64,000 bases of DNA from Liolophura sinensis (lineage: Eukaryota; Mollusca; Polyplacophora; Chitonida; Chitonidae), in the NCBI RefSeq assembly GCF_032854445.1, contig NC_088296.1, forward strand, positions 19,521,485 through 19,585,484, written 5' to 3'. Both the position numbers and the translations under genes were made by a program. Shown here in pieces: positions 45,335 through 56,640 of the stretch. Position 1 is the stretch's first letter. Each line of letters opens with the position of its first letter. The notes under the pieces are model-generated. The model saw only the letters and a program-made list of their open reading frames with translations. It was not told the origin of the DNA and did not search any database.

Positions 45335-46270
45335 TGCACTTACGCTCTCTTTATCCTAGTGGCTCATGGTAGTTACAATCAACGTACGCTTTCTTTATCC
45401 TGAGTGCTCATGGTAGTTACAGCCAACATACATTTCTAATTTGCTGCATATAATCCTTCAAATTGTCCGCCATGATTTTCAAAAGTACAGAATAAAAAGA
45501 TTTTTTCATAAAGGAAACAAGAAAAGCATCCTCTTTGATAATAATGTGCAGCTCAGAATTCTATTAACGTACAGGAGTGAAAAGACGAAAATCCTCAGCC
45601 TCCGTTTTCGGGAACGATTGTGGGGAGCGGGGGTGGCGGGGGTAAATTGACCATGACCTACAGTTTTTCTTCAGAGGTCAGTCTGGATATCGAGTAGCCT
45701 GCAGTGATGGCGTCAATGGTGAAAACTGTCATTATCCGCATCAGACAAAATACTCCGCTTTTCATTGGACAACAACGGTTTACGCGACACATGTATATTT
45801 TGGAATCCTGAGGCCTCTTTCACAAGCGATCGTAGCCCAAGTTGGCGGGGACTCTTTTTTGACGTGTGTCGCTATGGTAGTCACAATTAACTAAGCCTAC
45901 TGTTACTTTGTGCAAGCTGCCCCTGCAGAAGTGAAATATTCTTAAGTACGGCGTAAACTACGGATAAAATAAATAAATAAATCATGTTCTCCAAATTCAG
46001 TATCCTTCGTACGATGTTGACACTGAAGAAAATGACATTGCCGTCCTCAAGTTTAACGCCCTTTCTTGATTACGTCCTTGCCAGACCAACACATATCCCT
46101 TCTAATGCTGACAAAATCTCAATTATTTGTTGCCTTTATGGCTGGGGAAAAACTGACCGTAAGTGACACGTAAGTCACACGGTTCACACATTTTACTTTT
46201 AACATCACAGTCTCACAAAAAATACGCGTGCATAAGGATTTTACGTCGTAATTATCAAACTTTCAGCCAT
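45335..46270 (+). repeat. Third, direct partial copy of the intron 3-exon 4 region
   Basis: From CTCATGGTAGTTACAATCAA through the SINE tail and exon 4 this repeats about 41745-42640. Its last part (ATTTTACGTCGTAATTATCA near 46240) resembles the inverted arm near 13440-13470 more than the main gene. There is no exon 5 or 6 attached. Confidence 0.85.
46001..46158 (+). pseudogene. Serine protease exon 4, broken third copy
   Basis: It keeps the AAATTCAG acceptor, YPSYDVDTEENDIAVLKFNA and the GTAAGTGA donor. One extra base in the C-run near 46060 shifts the frame and gives TGA soon after. Late in the exon the other frame shows YGWGKTD. It is 158 bp, against 157 in the intact copies. Confidence 0.85.
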
Positions 46271-46284
46271 ATGACTACTAGGCG

Positions 46285-46403
46285 CCACTAGATAGCCAAG
46301 CCCCGGGGAAACCCACGACCATGTGCAGGTTGCTGGAAGAGCATCCCATGCACGACTATAGAAGAAGCATCATGAGCTGGACTTGAACTCACAGCGATGT
46401 GAT
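46285..46403 (-). repeat. SINE fragment
   Basis: CCCCGGGGAAACCCACGACC, GCAGGTTGCTGG and ATCATGAGCTGGACTTGAAC TCACAGCGAT are the reversed middle and head of the main SINE family. The tail is absent. Confidence 0.75.
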
Positions 46404-46439
46404 ACATGAATGGGGTGGTAAAGTATTGTTCAAATAATT

Positions 46440-46712
46440 GTGTTTACCGGGTTGGCGGTTGGGGTGGTAGGGGTAGCGCAGACGCACGCTCAGTCCTGGG
46501 TCGGCCGGTTGACCTGTATCAGTATAATGTCTTGGGTGAAGCGACTTACTTCCGTTCGGTAAGTCGTGTCAGTGAAGCAGCACTAGATAAAGGAGCGACG
46601 GAAATATGAGGCACATAAACACGTGTATGCACTCCACAGGCTCCGTCGTCATATGACTGATAAAATGTTAAGTACGAAATTAAACCCTCAGCACTCACTC
46701 ACTCGCTGAATG
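46440..46712 (+). repeat. SINE of the CACTCACTCACTC-tail family
   Basis: It carries CGGTTGACCTGTATCAGTAT AATG, then GGCTCCGTCGTCATATGACT, and a tail of GTTAAGTACGAAATTAAACC CTCAGCACTCACTCACTC. This is the family whose reversed tail appears as a relic in the 41-bp satellite. Confidence 0.7.
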
Positions 46713-46732
46713 CTGGTTATCATTTTGTCCAG

Positions 46733-46793
46733 GAACATTTGTCTCATGTGATGACGGCTACGTTTCTGGGAGCAGGGAAACCACCCTTGGCAA
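46733..46793 (+). other. Possible orphan exon, sushi/CCP-like
   Basis: Between TTTTGTCCAG and GTAATCTT lies an open stretch reading GTFVSCDDGYVSGSRETTLG. The Cys-x2-Gly-Tyr spacing resembles the middle of a sushi (CCP) module, but it is far shorter than a full module of about 60 residues and no neighbouring module is seen. Tentative. Confidence 0.25.
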
Positions 46794-48169
46794 GTAATCT
46801 TGAAAGGCCACCCACTAGTTTTTATACGCACAGCGTGTGCCGTGCCATGTCATATAGATGATACATGAGCCATTCGTGTAACTGGATCCAAGATTTGGCC
46901 CCGAACTAAAGAGCGCTCTGGCAGACAAAATACTTTGAACTTATTTACAGCTCAGTGCTATGTCATACTGGGGTTGATTTTTCGATAAATGGCAGAGAAA
47001 ATGCGCACGGGGTGGTATCGTGATCCAAAGATAGGGGACATATATTGGGAAGGGGGGGGGGGGGGGGTCAAATTTGGCAAACAGATATTAGGGAAATCAA
47101 TGCGCTTATGTAACCATAAAGATTTGTTTACGCTCACGCCACATAAACTCGGAAACGAGGCTTGGTGTGTATATTAGCATACGAGCAGCGAGCTGGAATA
47201 AAATCCTGATGTAGGCTTCTACATAAATTTAGTAAAGGACAGGGTGTTCGTTACTAACTCAAGTGAGAAGCCTGGGACTGTAAGAAAACACGCCTGTGAT
47301 TGAAAATGATCGACTGCTTCTCTTTGTTCAAAAGTGTCACCTAATTTCGTACTTTGTATATTTTCTTAGTTCTTGGTCAAATGTGTTAAATGTCGTATTC
47401 GGAATTGACCTCTGCGATTATTGCCCTTGAAGGCCCGTTTTACTTGACGGCTGGCATTATAATGTTTCCATGCCTAGATTAGATTTCGAACATTGTACTT
47501 AATGCTTGTTTGGGGCGTCTGAGTGAATATATACGCAAGCAGATTGTCGCAGTTATAACCGAGCTCCAAGCTACGATTAACATTCATCACACGTGTTTTC
47601 AACGAACGTCGAACAGGTGTTTTTATTCCATTGCCGTTTAACACCGCAATTACAAAGTAAACATGGTGAATTGTTTGATTGACTGATTGACTGATTGGTG
47701 TTTAACTCCGCGCTTAATATTTTTTTTTCACGTATGCATGTACAGGTATATCATGCTGTCAGGTTTGTAAGTGGAGGAAATCCGAGAGCTGACTTAGCCG
47801 AATTAGTCAGATTTGGGTTCGAACCCAAATCAACCTCATCATCAAGAGCCTGACATATATACATACTGTCGCAGTGAGCCAGTGCTTTGACTACCTGAAC
47901 CAGCAGGGTCCCAATGTGTAAAGAAAATCAGGTAGAGTCGAGGAATACCACACAATACTTGTGTAATACACCTTGCGTTTATCGACTCTACTGATTGGTA
48001 TTCATCCCTTTTCATTTTTTTTAACCCACATGACTGCCACAATTTTTGTTTGGGCGAATGCGGACATATAATATATTTACAACGCTACCTTCACGTCATT
48101 AAAATAACATTGACTATGTGTATATCTGGTCGAGCAAAGAAATTCTCTCTTTCATAAATTTATTTACAG
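46794..48169. other. Unannotated stretch with poly-G and SINE tail relic
   Basis: It holds a run of 16 Gs (47052-47067) and a reversed SINE tail (TTGATTGACTGATTGACTGA then TTGGTGTTTAACTCCG, about 47674-47713). I see no gene. A stretch around 47330-47430 is loosely repeated at 49730-49830 (TTTCGTACTTTATATACTTT and following). Confidence 0.5.
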
Positions 48170-48338
48170 GTGCAACATAATAAAAATTTAAAATGGGTCG
48201 CGGAATTCGACAATGTCTCGATCTTACGCTTGACTGAGCAAGTGGATTACATTAAACCTACACATGAAGACACGCGCCTAGTGACAGCTACTTCAGATGT
48301 ACAAGGTGTATACACTCACTTTTTAAACGATTTTACAG
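48170..48338 (+). other. Possible orphan exon, weakly S1-protease-like
   Basis: Between TTTATTTACAG and GTATATGTG the sequence is open for 56 codons. FDNVSILRLTEQVDYIKP resembles the segment around the catalytic Asp of S1 proteases (Asp-Ile-Ala-Leu-x-Leu), but with Asn-Val-Ser after the Asp. No other exon of such a gene is found nearby. It may be chance. Confidence 0.22.
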
Positions 48339-48539
48339 GTATATGTGTGCGCGTCATCCTCGATTAGTTTTTACATCAGGAAGCGGTTTTATACCCTCGA
48401 GCTCTTTTGACTGGTTGTGGGAAGTGGATATGTGTTTCTGGCTGTAGAACACGCACTTCCAGTGTAAGGTAAGTTAGTACATGCCTTCGTTGAGTGACTT
48501 TATTCACGTACATGTTACTCGTATTTTACTGACTCTGAT

Positions 48540-48763
48540 ATGGAGACCATGTACAAAGATATGAGAATCATGTTAAAAGAAAGGAAGTCCGTATTAAAAG
48601 ATAGTATGCCAATGTAATAGAATAGGAGGCCCAAATTAAAGGATAAGAGTCCCATGTTACAGAGGAGGAGGCAAATGTCAAAAGATAAAGGGCCCATCTT
48701 AAAAGACACGGTGGCATGGTAGAAGATAGGGACGCCCATATATAGGTCTACATGTATTCATTT
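48540..48763. repeat. 21-bp minisatellite, left half
   Basis: About nine units of CATGTTAAAAGATAGGAGGCC type repeat every 21 bp; one unit is 20 and one 22 bp. On the minus strand this gives seven-residue hydrophobic repeats (FLSFNMI, ILSFNTD), a by-product of the period. Confidence 0.85.
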
Positions 48764-48862
48764 CATCGATGTTTTACGCCGTACTCAATAATATTTATTT
48801 TTAAATACATATAATACTTATATGACGGCGGGCCAGCATTGTGGTGGGAGGGTAACCGCAGG
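48764..48862 (-). repeat. SINE fragment inserted in the 21-bp minisatellite
   Basis: TCGATGTTTTACGCCGTACT CAATAATATT and CTTATATGACGGCGGGCCAG CATTGTGGTGGGAGG are the reversed 3' half of the main SINE. The 21-bp array continues on its far side, so the SINE split it. Confidence 0.8.
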
Positions 48863-49035
48863 AAGCGCACATGTAAGGGATAGGAGGTCCATGTTGGAAG
48901 ATAGAAGGCTGATGTTATAGGATAGAAGGCCCATATCAACTGACGGGGGGTGGGGAGGCGGGGGGGGGGGGGGGGGGGGTCCACGTTAAGGACACAAGGT
49001 TCATGTTAAAAGATAGGCGGAGATATTGGGCTCAT
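48863..49035. repeat. 21-bp minisatellite, right half, with poly-G
   Basis: Four to six further units (GATAGGAGGTCCATGTTGGA and so on) surround a G-run that includes an uninterrupted stretch of about 20 Gs near 48961-48980. Confidence 0.8.
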
Positions 49036-50744
49036 GATATAATAAGATATGTGAGAAAATTGACCGACTGACCGACAAACAGACAAACAGACTAAAAGAC
49101 TGACTTTAGGAGCTGTTTAGTTACAGCTAAATATCAGACTATTCCCACAGAATAGTTTATTAAACAGTCCTGACAAGTTAATGTTTTATGGCCAGCAAGT
49201 TAAATATACCTGGTGCCACTAGTGCTGAAGTTGTGAACACAGGTACGTATATATGTATGCACAAACGTTGGAGCATAGGTATATATACTCTGCGTGTCAT
49301 GCTAGAAACATAATCAAAGCTAAGCGCTAAAAACCAGTTAAAGACACATCGCTCGGCAATAATAAAAATTATATTTACTTATTTATTGGATTCTTCTTTA
49401 ATGTCATGTATGTTTTTACGCCTTTCCCTTAGACAATGACTGTCAGTTTCCATGGGTGGTGGAAACAAAAGTGTCCAGGTTAGAGCACCACCTCTTTGAT
49501 TTGTTCATTTATTTGACTGGTGTATTTTTCTGCATGCCGGATTGGGATTTGTGTATTCATCGCGTTGAATGACCCGAACAGTTGTAGTCTGAGTTACTTA
49601 GTTTATTATCGACACCTTATATCCTAGCATGGTATACGATTTGAATACTGATGTCACTCTGTCCCCTGGAAGATACCTTGCGTCCTGTCAACATCATTGA
49701 AAATTGTGCAATGCTTTTCTTTGCATGCGTCCGTCCTATTTTTCGTACTTTATATACTTTCTTAGCTCTTTGGTAGACTGTGATAAAGGTCGTTTGGGAT
49801 TGGACCTACAATTTTGACCTGTAACGTTCATCTTAGTTGACGACTGGTGTACAAGTATTTGTTTCGGCGCATAGATTCATGAGTATTTTACTTAAACGAC
49901 ATGGACAAGCATTATGAGGACAGAAAACCGACCAGAGTCAGGGGATTGCACAGTGCTTCTTGATTACCACTGGATAGAGCTATCTGTCAGAGAAAGTCCC
50001 GTAAATCTATCAACTCAAACCCAACCTAAGCAAAGGAGTAATATGAATTTTAGTGTATTCTTCTGGTACAATGTTTTGAATATGAGTCTATATACAATTT
50101 ATTTTTCAGACATTACACTATGGTGTGTACATAGCTAAACTGGCTCATTACCCAGATTATTGCCATACGCCTATGTAAGATACAGCACTAACGCTCTGAC
50201 GCACGACAGATAAGGACCTGTCCCATGCCACGGGTAAATAAACACTGAATTGTTAAGTAATCATACACAGTAGTTCAATACGTGGAATGCTCTACATCCT
50301 GTACTGCCTGAACTTACATGTACTGTACTCGGTGCGCCAAAACCACTATTGAACTTTATCTATGATAGGCTTTTATGATTTAGCTGGTAAATGGCCAGTC
50401 ATGCTAATCATCTGTATGCCAGAATAGCAGATGCTGGATTGACGTATGTTTATTTCATTTTCATTTTTCCCCATCTAAATATAAATTACATGCATACAAT
50501 GGACTGCCATACGTAAGATTGTTCAGAGCCTGAAAAATTGTTGTTGTTCATAATATAAGTAACTCTGCTGTAAAATGTTTCACACACGTAATATAGTATT
50601 CATTGTCATGCAAACTCACTGCCGCTTACTCGACCTAAAATTCTTTTTTTGCTCCCACAGTTATCGCCTACTTAATCTCCGGGACTTATCGCTTGAGACA
50701 AAGTTATATTTTGTCCTTTATTTATCTCTTGCAAGCACTGAAAT
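49036..50744. other. Unannotated stretch upstream of the esterase
   Basis: No exon, RNA gene or clear repeat is seen apart from the weak repeat noted near 49730-49830. An acceptor-like TTTTTTTGCTCCCACAG at 50644-50660 could belong to a 5' exon of the esterase. Confidence 0.45.
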
Positions 50745-52236
50745 ATGGGCGCAAGCACTATTTTCTTTCCTGGCCTTTGTGTCCATACATATTGTGTCAG
50801 CTTCTGTTGTCACACAACAATCGGTGAAATTCAAGGAACAGAACTCTTGCGTTTTGGGGTTGAGACGTTTCTTGGAATTCCGTATGCTGAGGCTCCGGTG
50901 GGGAGCCTTCGGTTTAAACCTCCAGTCAGGAAAAACCGGATGGACAGTACGTATCAGGCAGTGACCAACGAGTACATCTGTCCCCAGGAGAGGGATTTAA
51001 TTGTCAGAACTGGAAAATGTTACGATCACAGAGGATTGTTTACGATTAGATATTTACAAACCGCTCAGGCTTCAAAGAACAAACCGGTGCCTGTGATGAT
51101 TTGGATTCATGGAGGAAGTTTTATTACAGGGGACAGTCAATCGTATAACGGAGTCTCATTGGCTACAGATTATGATGTCATCGTCGTCGTCATCAATTAC
51201 CGCTTAGGAATCTTTGGATTTCTTGACACGTTGGATGAAAATGCTGTTGGAAACTTCGGCCTTCGAGATCAGTGTTCTGCCATAGAATGGGTTACCGAGA
51301 ATATCGAAGAATTTGGTGGGAATTCCAGTAGCGTGAAGATTTTTGGAGAAAAGCGCGGGGTCTGCCTGCGCCATGCAACTTGCACTGTCATCCTTGTGTT
51401 ATGGGAAGTTCCATTGAATCGTTGCACAAAGCGGAACGGCTTGGAATCTTTGGAGTCATAATAGACAACCATTGAAGCTGGCACGAGACACTGCAACCAA
51501 GGCCGGATGTCCTAAGAAAACTGGGCCCTTGGTGAAATGCCTGAGGGAGAAGCCGATGCAGGAGCTAATACGCCTCCAGACGTCTCAGTTTATTTGGCTG
51601 CCAACTTATCGACGGATGTATTCCCGGAGGATCCAATAAGTGTCATGAAAAACCCGGCATTCTCTGATGTTCTGAACAGATTTCGATCTCTTGACCTTTT
51701 AATTGGGGTCAATAACGAGGAAGGTGAATTTGCGATTACCTTTGAAATTACCGGTCAGATTTTGGTACCATCACTAACAAATCTGCCGCCCTTATATCGG
51801 ACGATGCCTTGGACGGGAGGATGCGAAGAAATCTTAAAATTTTTGTCACACAAGACTATAACATTACCAAAAATTTTCTTCCCATGGTGAAGTATGAATA
51901 CACTGACTGGAAAAATCCAGAGGAACTTTTCGCCAACACGCGGATACTTAATCGATTTATGGGAGACCTACTCTTTGTAGTTAATGCCGTGCAAGCAGCT
52001 CTCTACCACGCAGGCGATGTGGCCTCTCCTCAAGGTGCATATCACTCAGGAAACACCTACTTTTACCAGTTCGTCCACAAGAGCTCCTGGCTGCCGGTAT
52101 ACCCATGGACTGATGGGGCCACTCACGGGATGAACTGCAGTACCTATTTGGCTTCCCAGATCCCTCAAACGCCACCCCGGAAGAAACGCTCCTCTCGAAG
52201 ACGGTAAAGAATACTGGACAAACTTCGCAAAAACTG
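50745..52236 (+). CDS. Esterase main coding block (frame-shifted)
   Basis: The ATG at 50745 starts MGAS. In this frame a Cys-rich hydrophobic stretch follows; the +1 frame encodes a more usual signal (LFSFLAFVSIHIVSASVV) and rejoins at about 50815, so two compensating shifts are likely. Open pieces run to 51461, 51537-51890 and 51809-52207. The end encodes EYWTNFAKTG, the conserved motif near the C-terminal third of the family, directly before a GGTGAGCC donor at 52237. The phase at this donor differs by one base from that needed by the last exon. Confidence 0.75.
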
Positions 52237-52403
52237 GTGAGCCATAATTATCCACTCATTTTTAAAGACAAAGAAAAAAAATAGCAAGAAGTTAGTGTCA
52301 GACATAAAATATTTCAACGCAGGATATAGCTTTCAGTTTGAAAGGATTTAGTATTTTCTAGGGCAATGGTATGCGGGGACTCAGTAGGTCTAAGTGTTTA
52401 CTT

Positions 52404-52642
52404 TATTCATTTCATTGGTGTTTTACGCCGTAAACAAGAAAATTTCTCTTATTTGACAACAGTCAACATTATGGTGAGAGGAAACCGGGCAAAACCCGAT
52501 GCACACCCACGACCATCCGTAGGTTGCTGTCAGACCTTCACACGTACGGCCGGAAAAGAATCCAGCATGAGCAGGATTTGAACTCGCAGCGACTGCATTG
52601 GTGAATGGCTCCTTGCGTGATAAGCACTGAGGCCAAGGAAGA
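52404..52642 (-). repeat. Near-complete SINE in esterase intron
   Basis: Reversed order: GGTGTTTTACGCCGTAAACA AG tail, ACATTATGGTGAGAGGAAAC CGGGC, CCCACGACCATCCGTAGGTT GCTG, ACGTACGGCCGG, GATTTGAACTCGCAGCGACT (B box) and a degenerate head. It starts about 170 bp after the donor. Confidence 0.85.
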
Positions 52643-53029
52643 CCCTCGTGGGTCTCAAAGACGTCACATTCGTATTTTTTGCTTCCGATTGTTCGTTTTA
52701 AGCCAGATCTATTCGGTGAATTCTTTCATATACTTCTATAGGTTCACGTAATATAAATGCTGAAGCCTAGTGTCCATATGTGTTACGTGTCGAAAGCCTA
52801 ATGTGAGGTTAATATCTAATGTACAGTTTACGGGTATACCGTACGTAGTTCAGGCATTTTCAGCATGTTTCCGGATCATTGATAAGAACGGTAAATGCAC
52901 AAGGTCGTGAGTAACTGTGCACCAACCTGATAACAGTATTCTCTGTGATATCTAAGACGAATGTACCTGTTCATGCACCAATGTCATGAGAGGACCATCC
53001 TTGATCTTCGAGGAAGCTGCAAGTGCCCC

Positions 53030-53122
53030 TTTTAAAGTCCTAGGTGTGACTCGACCCCCAGGATTGATCCTGGATCTGCCGTTCCCAAAGCGGACGCTCT
53101 ACCGTCTATGCTGACTGTGTCG
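53030..53122 (-). repeat. tRNA-like SINE fragment
   Basis: The minus strand reads AGACGGTAGAGCGTCCGCTT TGGGAACGG, then CAGGATCAATCCTGGGGGTC GAGTCACACC and ACTTTAAAAGG. The A- and B-box-like parts suggest the head of a tRNA-derived SINE. A functional tRNA is unlikely because the acceptor arm does not pair. Confidence 0.55.
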
Positions 53123-54448
53123 GTTACGAAAAATTCTGACAATATGACCTAATCTGGATGAAGGTGCAACAGAAGCCAATGTTTCAAGTGGATTTTGTTG
53201 GGCTGAAAAAGTATTAGAAAAAAATCACACTTTTTCTGGACGATTCTTAAAGGCTTTCATCCGAAGTTTAATATATTGGATGGTATATGTAGATGTTTTC
53301 ATTGCTTTAAAGCGTCGAATACGTTCAGAAAGTCGAAGAATCTCAGAAAGTCGTTGGTCTGAGATATATTAATGGGGAACATTTCCCAAAAAGGGTCAAA
53401 AGCGTGTAGCCTATATCTCCTTCTTATGGGTAAACTGGTACATTTCAAAAACTAAGTCTGTAGTGTGAGTGATGCCAAAATTATTATTCTTATAACATAA
53501 TATTCTTTCATATTCAACATAATATCCTGTATTCCTGTTAGTCTCATAGAATCTTTATGTTGAATTATAGAATGTGTGTGTTATATTTAACAGAATAATG
53601 TGCTGCAATAGCGTTTTAGCATCAGACAGACAGCAGAATTTTCTGTTAAAATTAACAGATTAATTTTTTGAGTGTAACATTTTACGCATGCATGTATTAT
53701 TAGAGAACACTAGTTGAACCCACTTGAGCTCGAGTTGCCATTGTGCGGGGAAATCTACCATGACGAATTATTCTCAACGATAAGACATGGAAGAATCGAT
53801 TCCACAAACGATTAGCTTTACTTGAAGGTGGAGAAAACACAAAATTTGCATCAAGTTCAGGTGAAAGCGTGGAAAAAGTTTATCGTCAATGTGCTTTTCA
53901 ATATTGTTTTGGATTTTTTTTAGAGAGAGAAAGACACTTAAAAATATTTTTTGTGTTGTGGATATTTCGGATCATCTTTTGGTATACGCAGTCTTTGTGC
54001 AACAATGTTATATCTAAGTGTGTAACACACATGTTTAAAAAATATATTTGTAGCTAGAATTTGGTCTTTTCAGCTATCAAATGTGTCTAACTTGGATGTT
54101 GATCCTTTTTATATATTTAACATATTTATGAATATGATCATAATTTAACAAATTTTACATTCAAATTAATTTATTAGATATTCCTCACGTCCTCATTTGG
54201 AACATTATTATGTAACGACGATATGCATCAAAAAGATGGTCCCAAGTACTCACCCTATTAAATTATTTTCAAAAACCATTTTCTCCTGAAAAAGGACCAT
54301 ATTTGGTCACTTTTGACGGTCTTTTATTTCATTTTGGCATAATCTTTATGTTTTCTTCTCTTTTATTTCAAAATTTGACACATTCAAATGCGATTTATTA
54401 CTTTCTGTAAAAGTCTTATTACATGTCAGTGAAAATTTCAAACATTTG
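53123..54448. other. AT-rich intron sequence
   Basis: No repeat or exon is recognised. Homopolymer-rich, with several TTTT runs. Confidence 0.5.
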
Positions 54449-54984
54449 TTAAAGGAGAAGAAAATTTAAAAACAAGGCACTGTAGGCTGAAAAGAGCACT
54501 ATTTTTTTTGTCTGGAGGTGTCTGCTGCATACTTTTGCGGTTTTTCCTCGCCATACACGTAAAGCCTGAAAACGGCAAAGCTGGCATATATCGTTTAGTC
54601 CACTGAGTCCTCAATCTTTAACACTCTGTAATTTATGCTGGGATTGTGTTGCCTCTCAGCCGATGAGAGTCCTTAAAATTGTACGCTTGTTCGTGTAAAC
54701 TGGGAACCTACGTCCAAGATTCCGGCTTCCCGATCGTCAAGCGGAAATCACCAAAGTAATGTAAAGTACCGGGAAATGGCCAGTCACGTACATCTTCTAC
54801 CTGAAATATACGAACTGCACCTCGGCAGTTTCCGACGTAAATTCTCCTCCTAACACAAAAGACTTCAGGACTAGTTCTCAGGCAAAATGGAGTCGCCCAC
54901 AGCGGATTTTTTATGGCATGCACAAGTGAGGAAATGCTCTTTTCAATGGTATTTGTTTGATATTTAAGTTTTCTTCTCCTTTAA
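54449..54984. mobile_element. MITE-like element with ~22-bp inverted ends
   Basis: The left end TTAAAGGAGAAGAAAATTTA and the right end TAAGTTTTCTTCTCCTTTAA are inverted copies with one mismatch. TTAA at each extreme could be a piggyBac-type target duplication or part of the repeat. The 536-bp body has no open frame of interest. The segmental duplication becomes recognisable only about 10-20 bp after its right end. Confidence 0.75.
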
Positions 54985-55015
54985 GTGTTATACATCAAGT
55001 TATGTCCAAATTTTG

Positions 55016-55305
55016 GTGCTTTAAATAGAGGCTTACACATAGCATATTATGCCGAGGTTTTACGTTTTGATTTGAGTAAAAACAATTTTTCTGCTCTGCA
55101 AACTACAGTCAGATACGAATCAACTATAAGCTATAATGAAACCATAATGAACTCGGTTGATAATTGGGTGGTGTCAAATGGCTTCAGGGACATCAATTAC
55201 AATGACAACCGACCCCAGACACAAAACCCGGTTTTCATTGATACAGTAGGTGGCATTGTGTTGAATTTTGACTTGGGGAATTGGCCTTACCATAATTGGC
55301 GCTGA
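55016..55305 (+). other. Unrecognised open stretch, copy 2
   Basis: This frame is longer than in copy 1 because of one extra base: it continues through NPVFIDTVGGIVLNFDLGNW to a TGA. It lies inside the esterase intron 700 bp before the last exon, with no splice sites that would add it to the gene. Most likely non-coding or an old fragment. Confidence 0.3.
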
Positions 55306-56005
55306 ACCCGATGTGTCATATTTGCCTGGTCTGGCAACTAACCCAAGTATTATTGAAATGAAAGTCAAGCAACGAGACTGGTGTGATGATCTTTCTCAGT
55401 AATAATTTAAGACACGCAACGTCAGAGGTGTATGTGACATGTTCACGGTAATGAAGTGTAAGTCATAGCATGGCTGATCAAGGTACTTATTTCCGGTGCA
55501 CTATGATGTTAAGCCTAGGTTGAAAACAGGCCAATACGCCCGGGAACTTAATTGTGGTCATGTAGGTCTTTCCATTATTAGTAAAGATTTTTTTCCAAGA
55601 GTAATCCTGACCGATGTCGCACAGGTGATAAATCGTTGAGCACAGCGTTAAAATAAATCAAAGATAAAATGTTGCATTTTTTGATGACTTTGCTTTTCCG
55701 CCAATTTCTGCAAGACTAATTTATAGGCTGTAAAGATATTGTAAAGTAATAGTACTGTACTCGGGCAAACCTCTTTTTGTGCAGTATATTTTGTGGCAAA
55801 CGACAAACCACAGCTATCAATATTGCCTGCTTTTGATTCTGGGAGTGATTGGACATCAGTACAACCGAATAAAGCTATTTTACATAATTTTTTTTTGAGA
55901 AAAATCCTGCTTATTTTGTATGCTGAAAAGTGGGAACTGCTTATCTTTGCTTGTGTGATGCCTTTAACTTTTCACTTGTTTTGTCTGTTTCAATTTGTTT
56001 TCCAG

Positions 56006-56312
56006 GAACCCAAATACCCCAAATAGGAGCTACATCCAAACAACATGGCCGTTATTTAATACCGCCACGCAACGATACGTCAAACTTGATGTGAACATGT
56101 CGCATGACTCAACTTCCAAGTACCCGTATGCTAGGAGAGTTGCATTATGGGAATACTTGGTTCCCGCTCAAGAAAAAGCTTTTGAAAAGTCGAGAAACAT
56201 AGTGGATGACACAAAATGCAACACGGCTACAAAGACAATTGGTAGTATAGCGTACGGCTGTCTGCTACATGTAGTTATTACCGCTGGCATAAATGTAAGA
56301 AACTTTTTGTAA
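56006..56312 (+). CDS. Esterase last exon (copy 2)
   Basis: After TTTGTTTTCCAG the exon encodes NPNTPNRSYIQTTWPLFN, YVKLDVNMSHDS, YARRVALWEYLVP, a charged linker (QEKAFEKSRNIVDDTKC) and a hydrophobic tail, then TAA. WPLFN and the RR(V/A)xxW segment are typical of the C-terminus of the family. The frame is fully open. Compared with the orphan copy at 22892-23198, most differences are silent. Confidence 0.85.
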
Positions 56313-56329
56313 TATCAATTAGCATAATC

Positions 56330-56400
56330 CAGCGCCCGCGGGAAACCCACGACCATCCGCAGGCTGCTGATAAACCTTCCCACGTACCACCGGAATGTGG
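56330..56400 (-). repeat. SINE fragment (copy 2)
   Basis: Counterpart of 23217-23290, directly after the esterase stop codon, so it may form part of the 3' untranslated region. Confidence 0.7.
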
Positions 56401-56640
56401 AAATAATTGTCTATTTAATTTTATCGTTAACATAGGTCTTTTTTTTAATAAAACATGAGATGCTGGTTCAATCCTGGCCTTGGACACGGAATTTGTGGGT
56501 TATCTTCCTACAGTGTGATTTTATAGTGGTCAATACGCCGTCGGCGGAGCTCGTTTGACGTTTTACGTTGACTGTTTTTCTTTCCTCAATATGTTGTTCA
56601 TATGTGTAAGTACATGTGTAAATGTATGTATATATGTATG

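Larger units (their letters stand above)
50745..56312 (+). pseudogene. Carboxylesterase/cholinesterase-family gene with many frame breaks
   Basis: The first block (50745-52236) and the last exon (56006-56312) span a type-B carboxylesterase, an alpha/beta-hydrolase that cleaves ester bonds and is usually secreted or membrane-bound. Motifs in order: hydrophobic N-terminus, GEIQGTELLRFGVETFLGIP, YAEAPVGSLRF, TEDCLRLDIY (another frame, 51022-51063), PVMIWIHGGSF (oxyanion hole), nucleophile elbow GESAG (another frame, 51345-51359), catalytic Glu in LIGVNNEEGE and catalytic His in GATHG. I count about nine one-base shifts plus one TGA (51415-51417) where CGA (Arg) is expected. The motifs themselves are almost untouched. 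A decayed gene would normally also lose motif residues, so uncorrected sequencing indels are a serious alternative. Intron 3.8 kb, with a SINE and a MITE-like element. Confidence 0.8.

Noticed and set aside
53030-53122. A tRNA gene on the minus strand
   Set aside because: A- and B-box-like motifs are present but the arms do not pair into a cloverleaf; it fits a SINE head.
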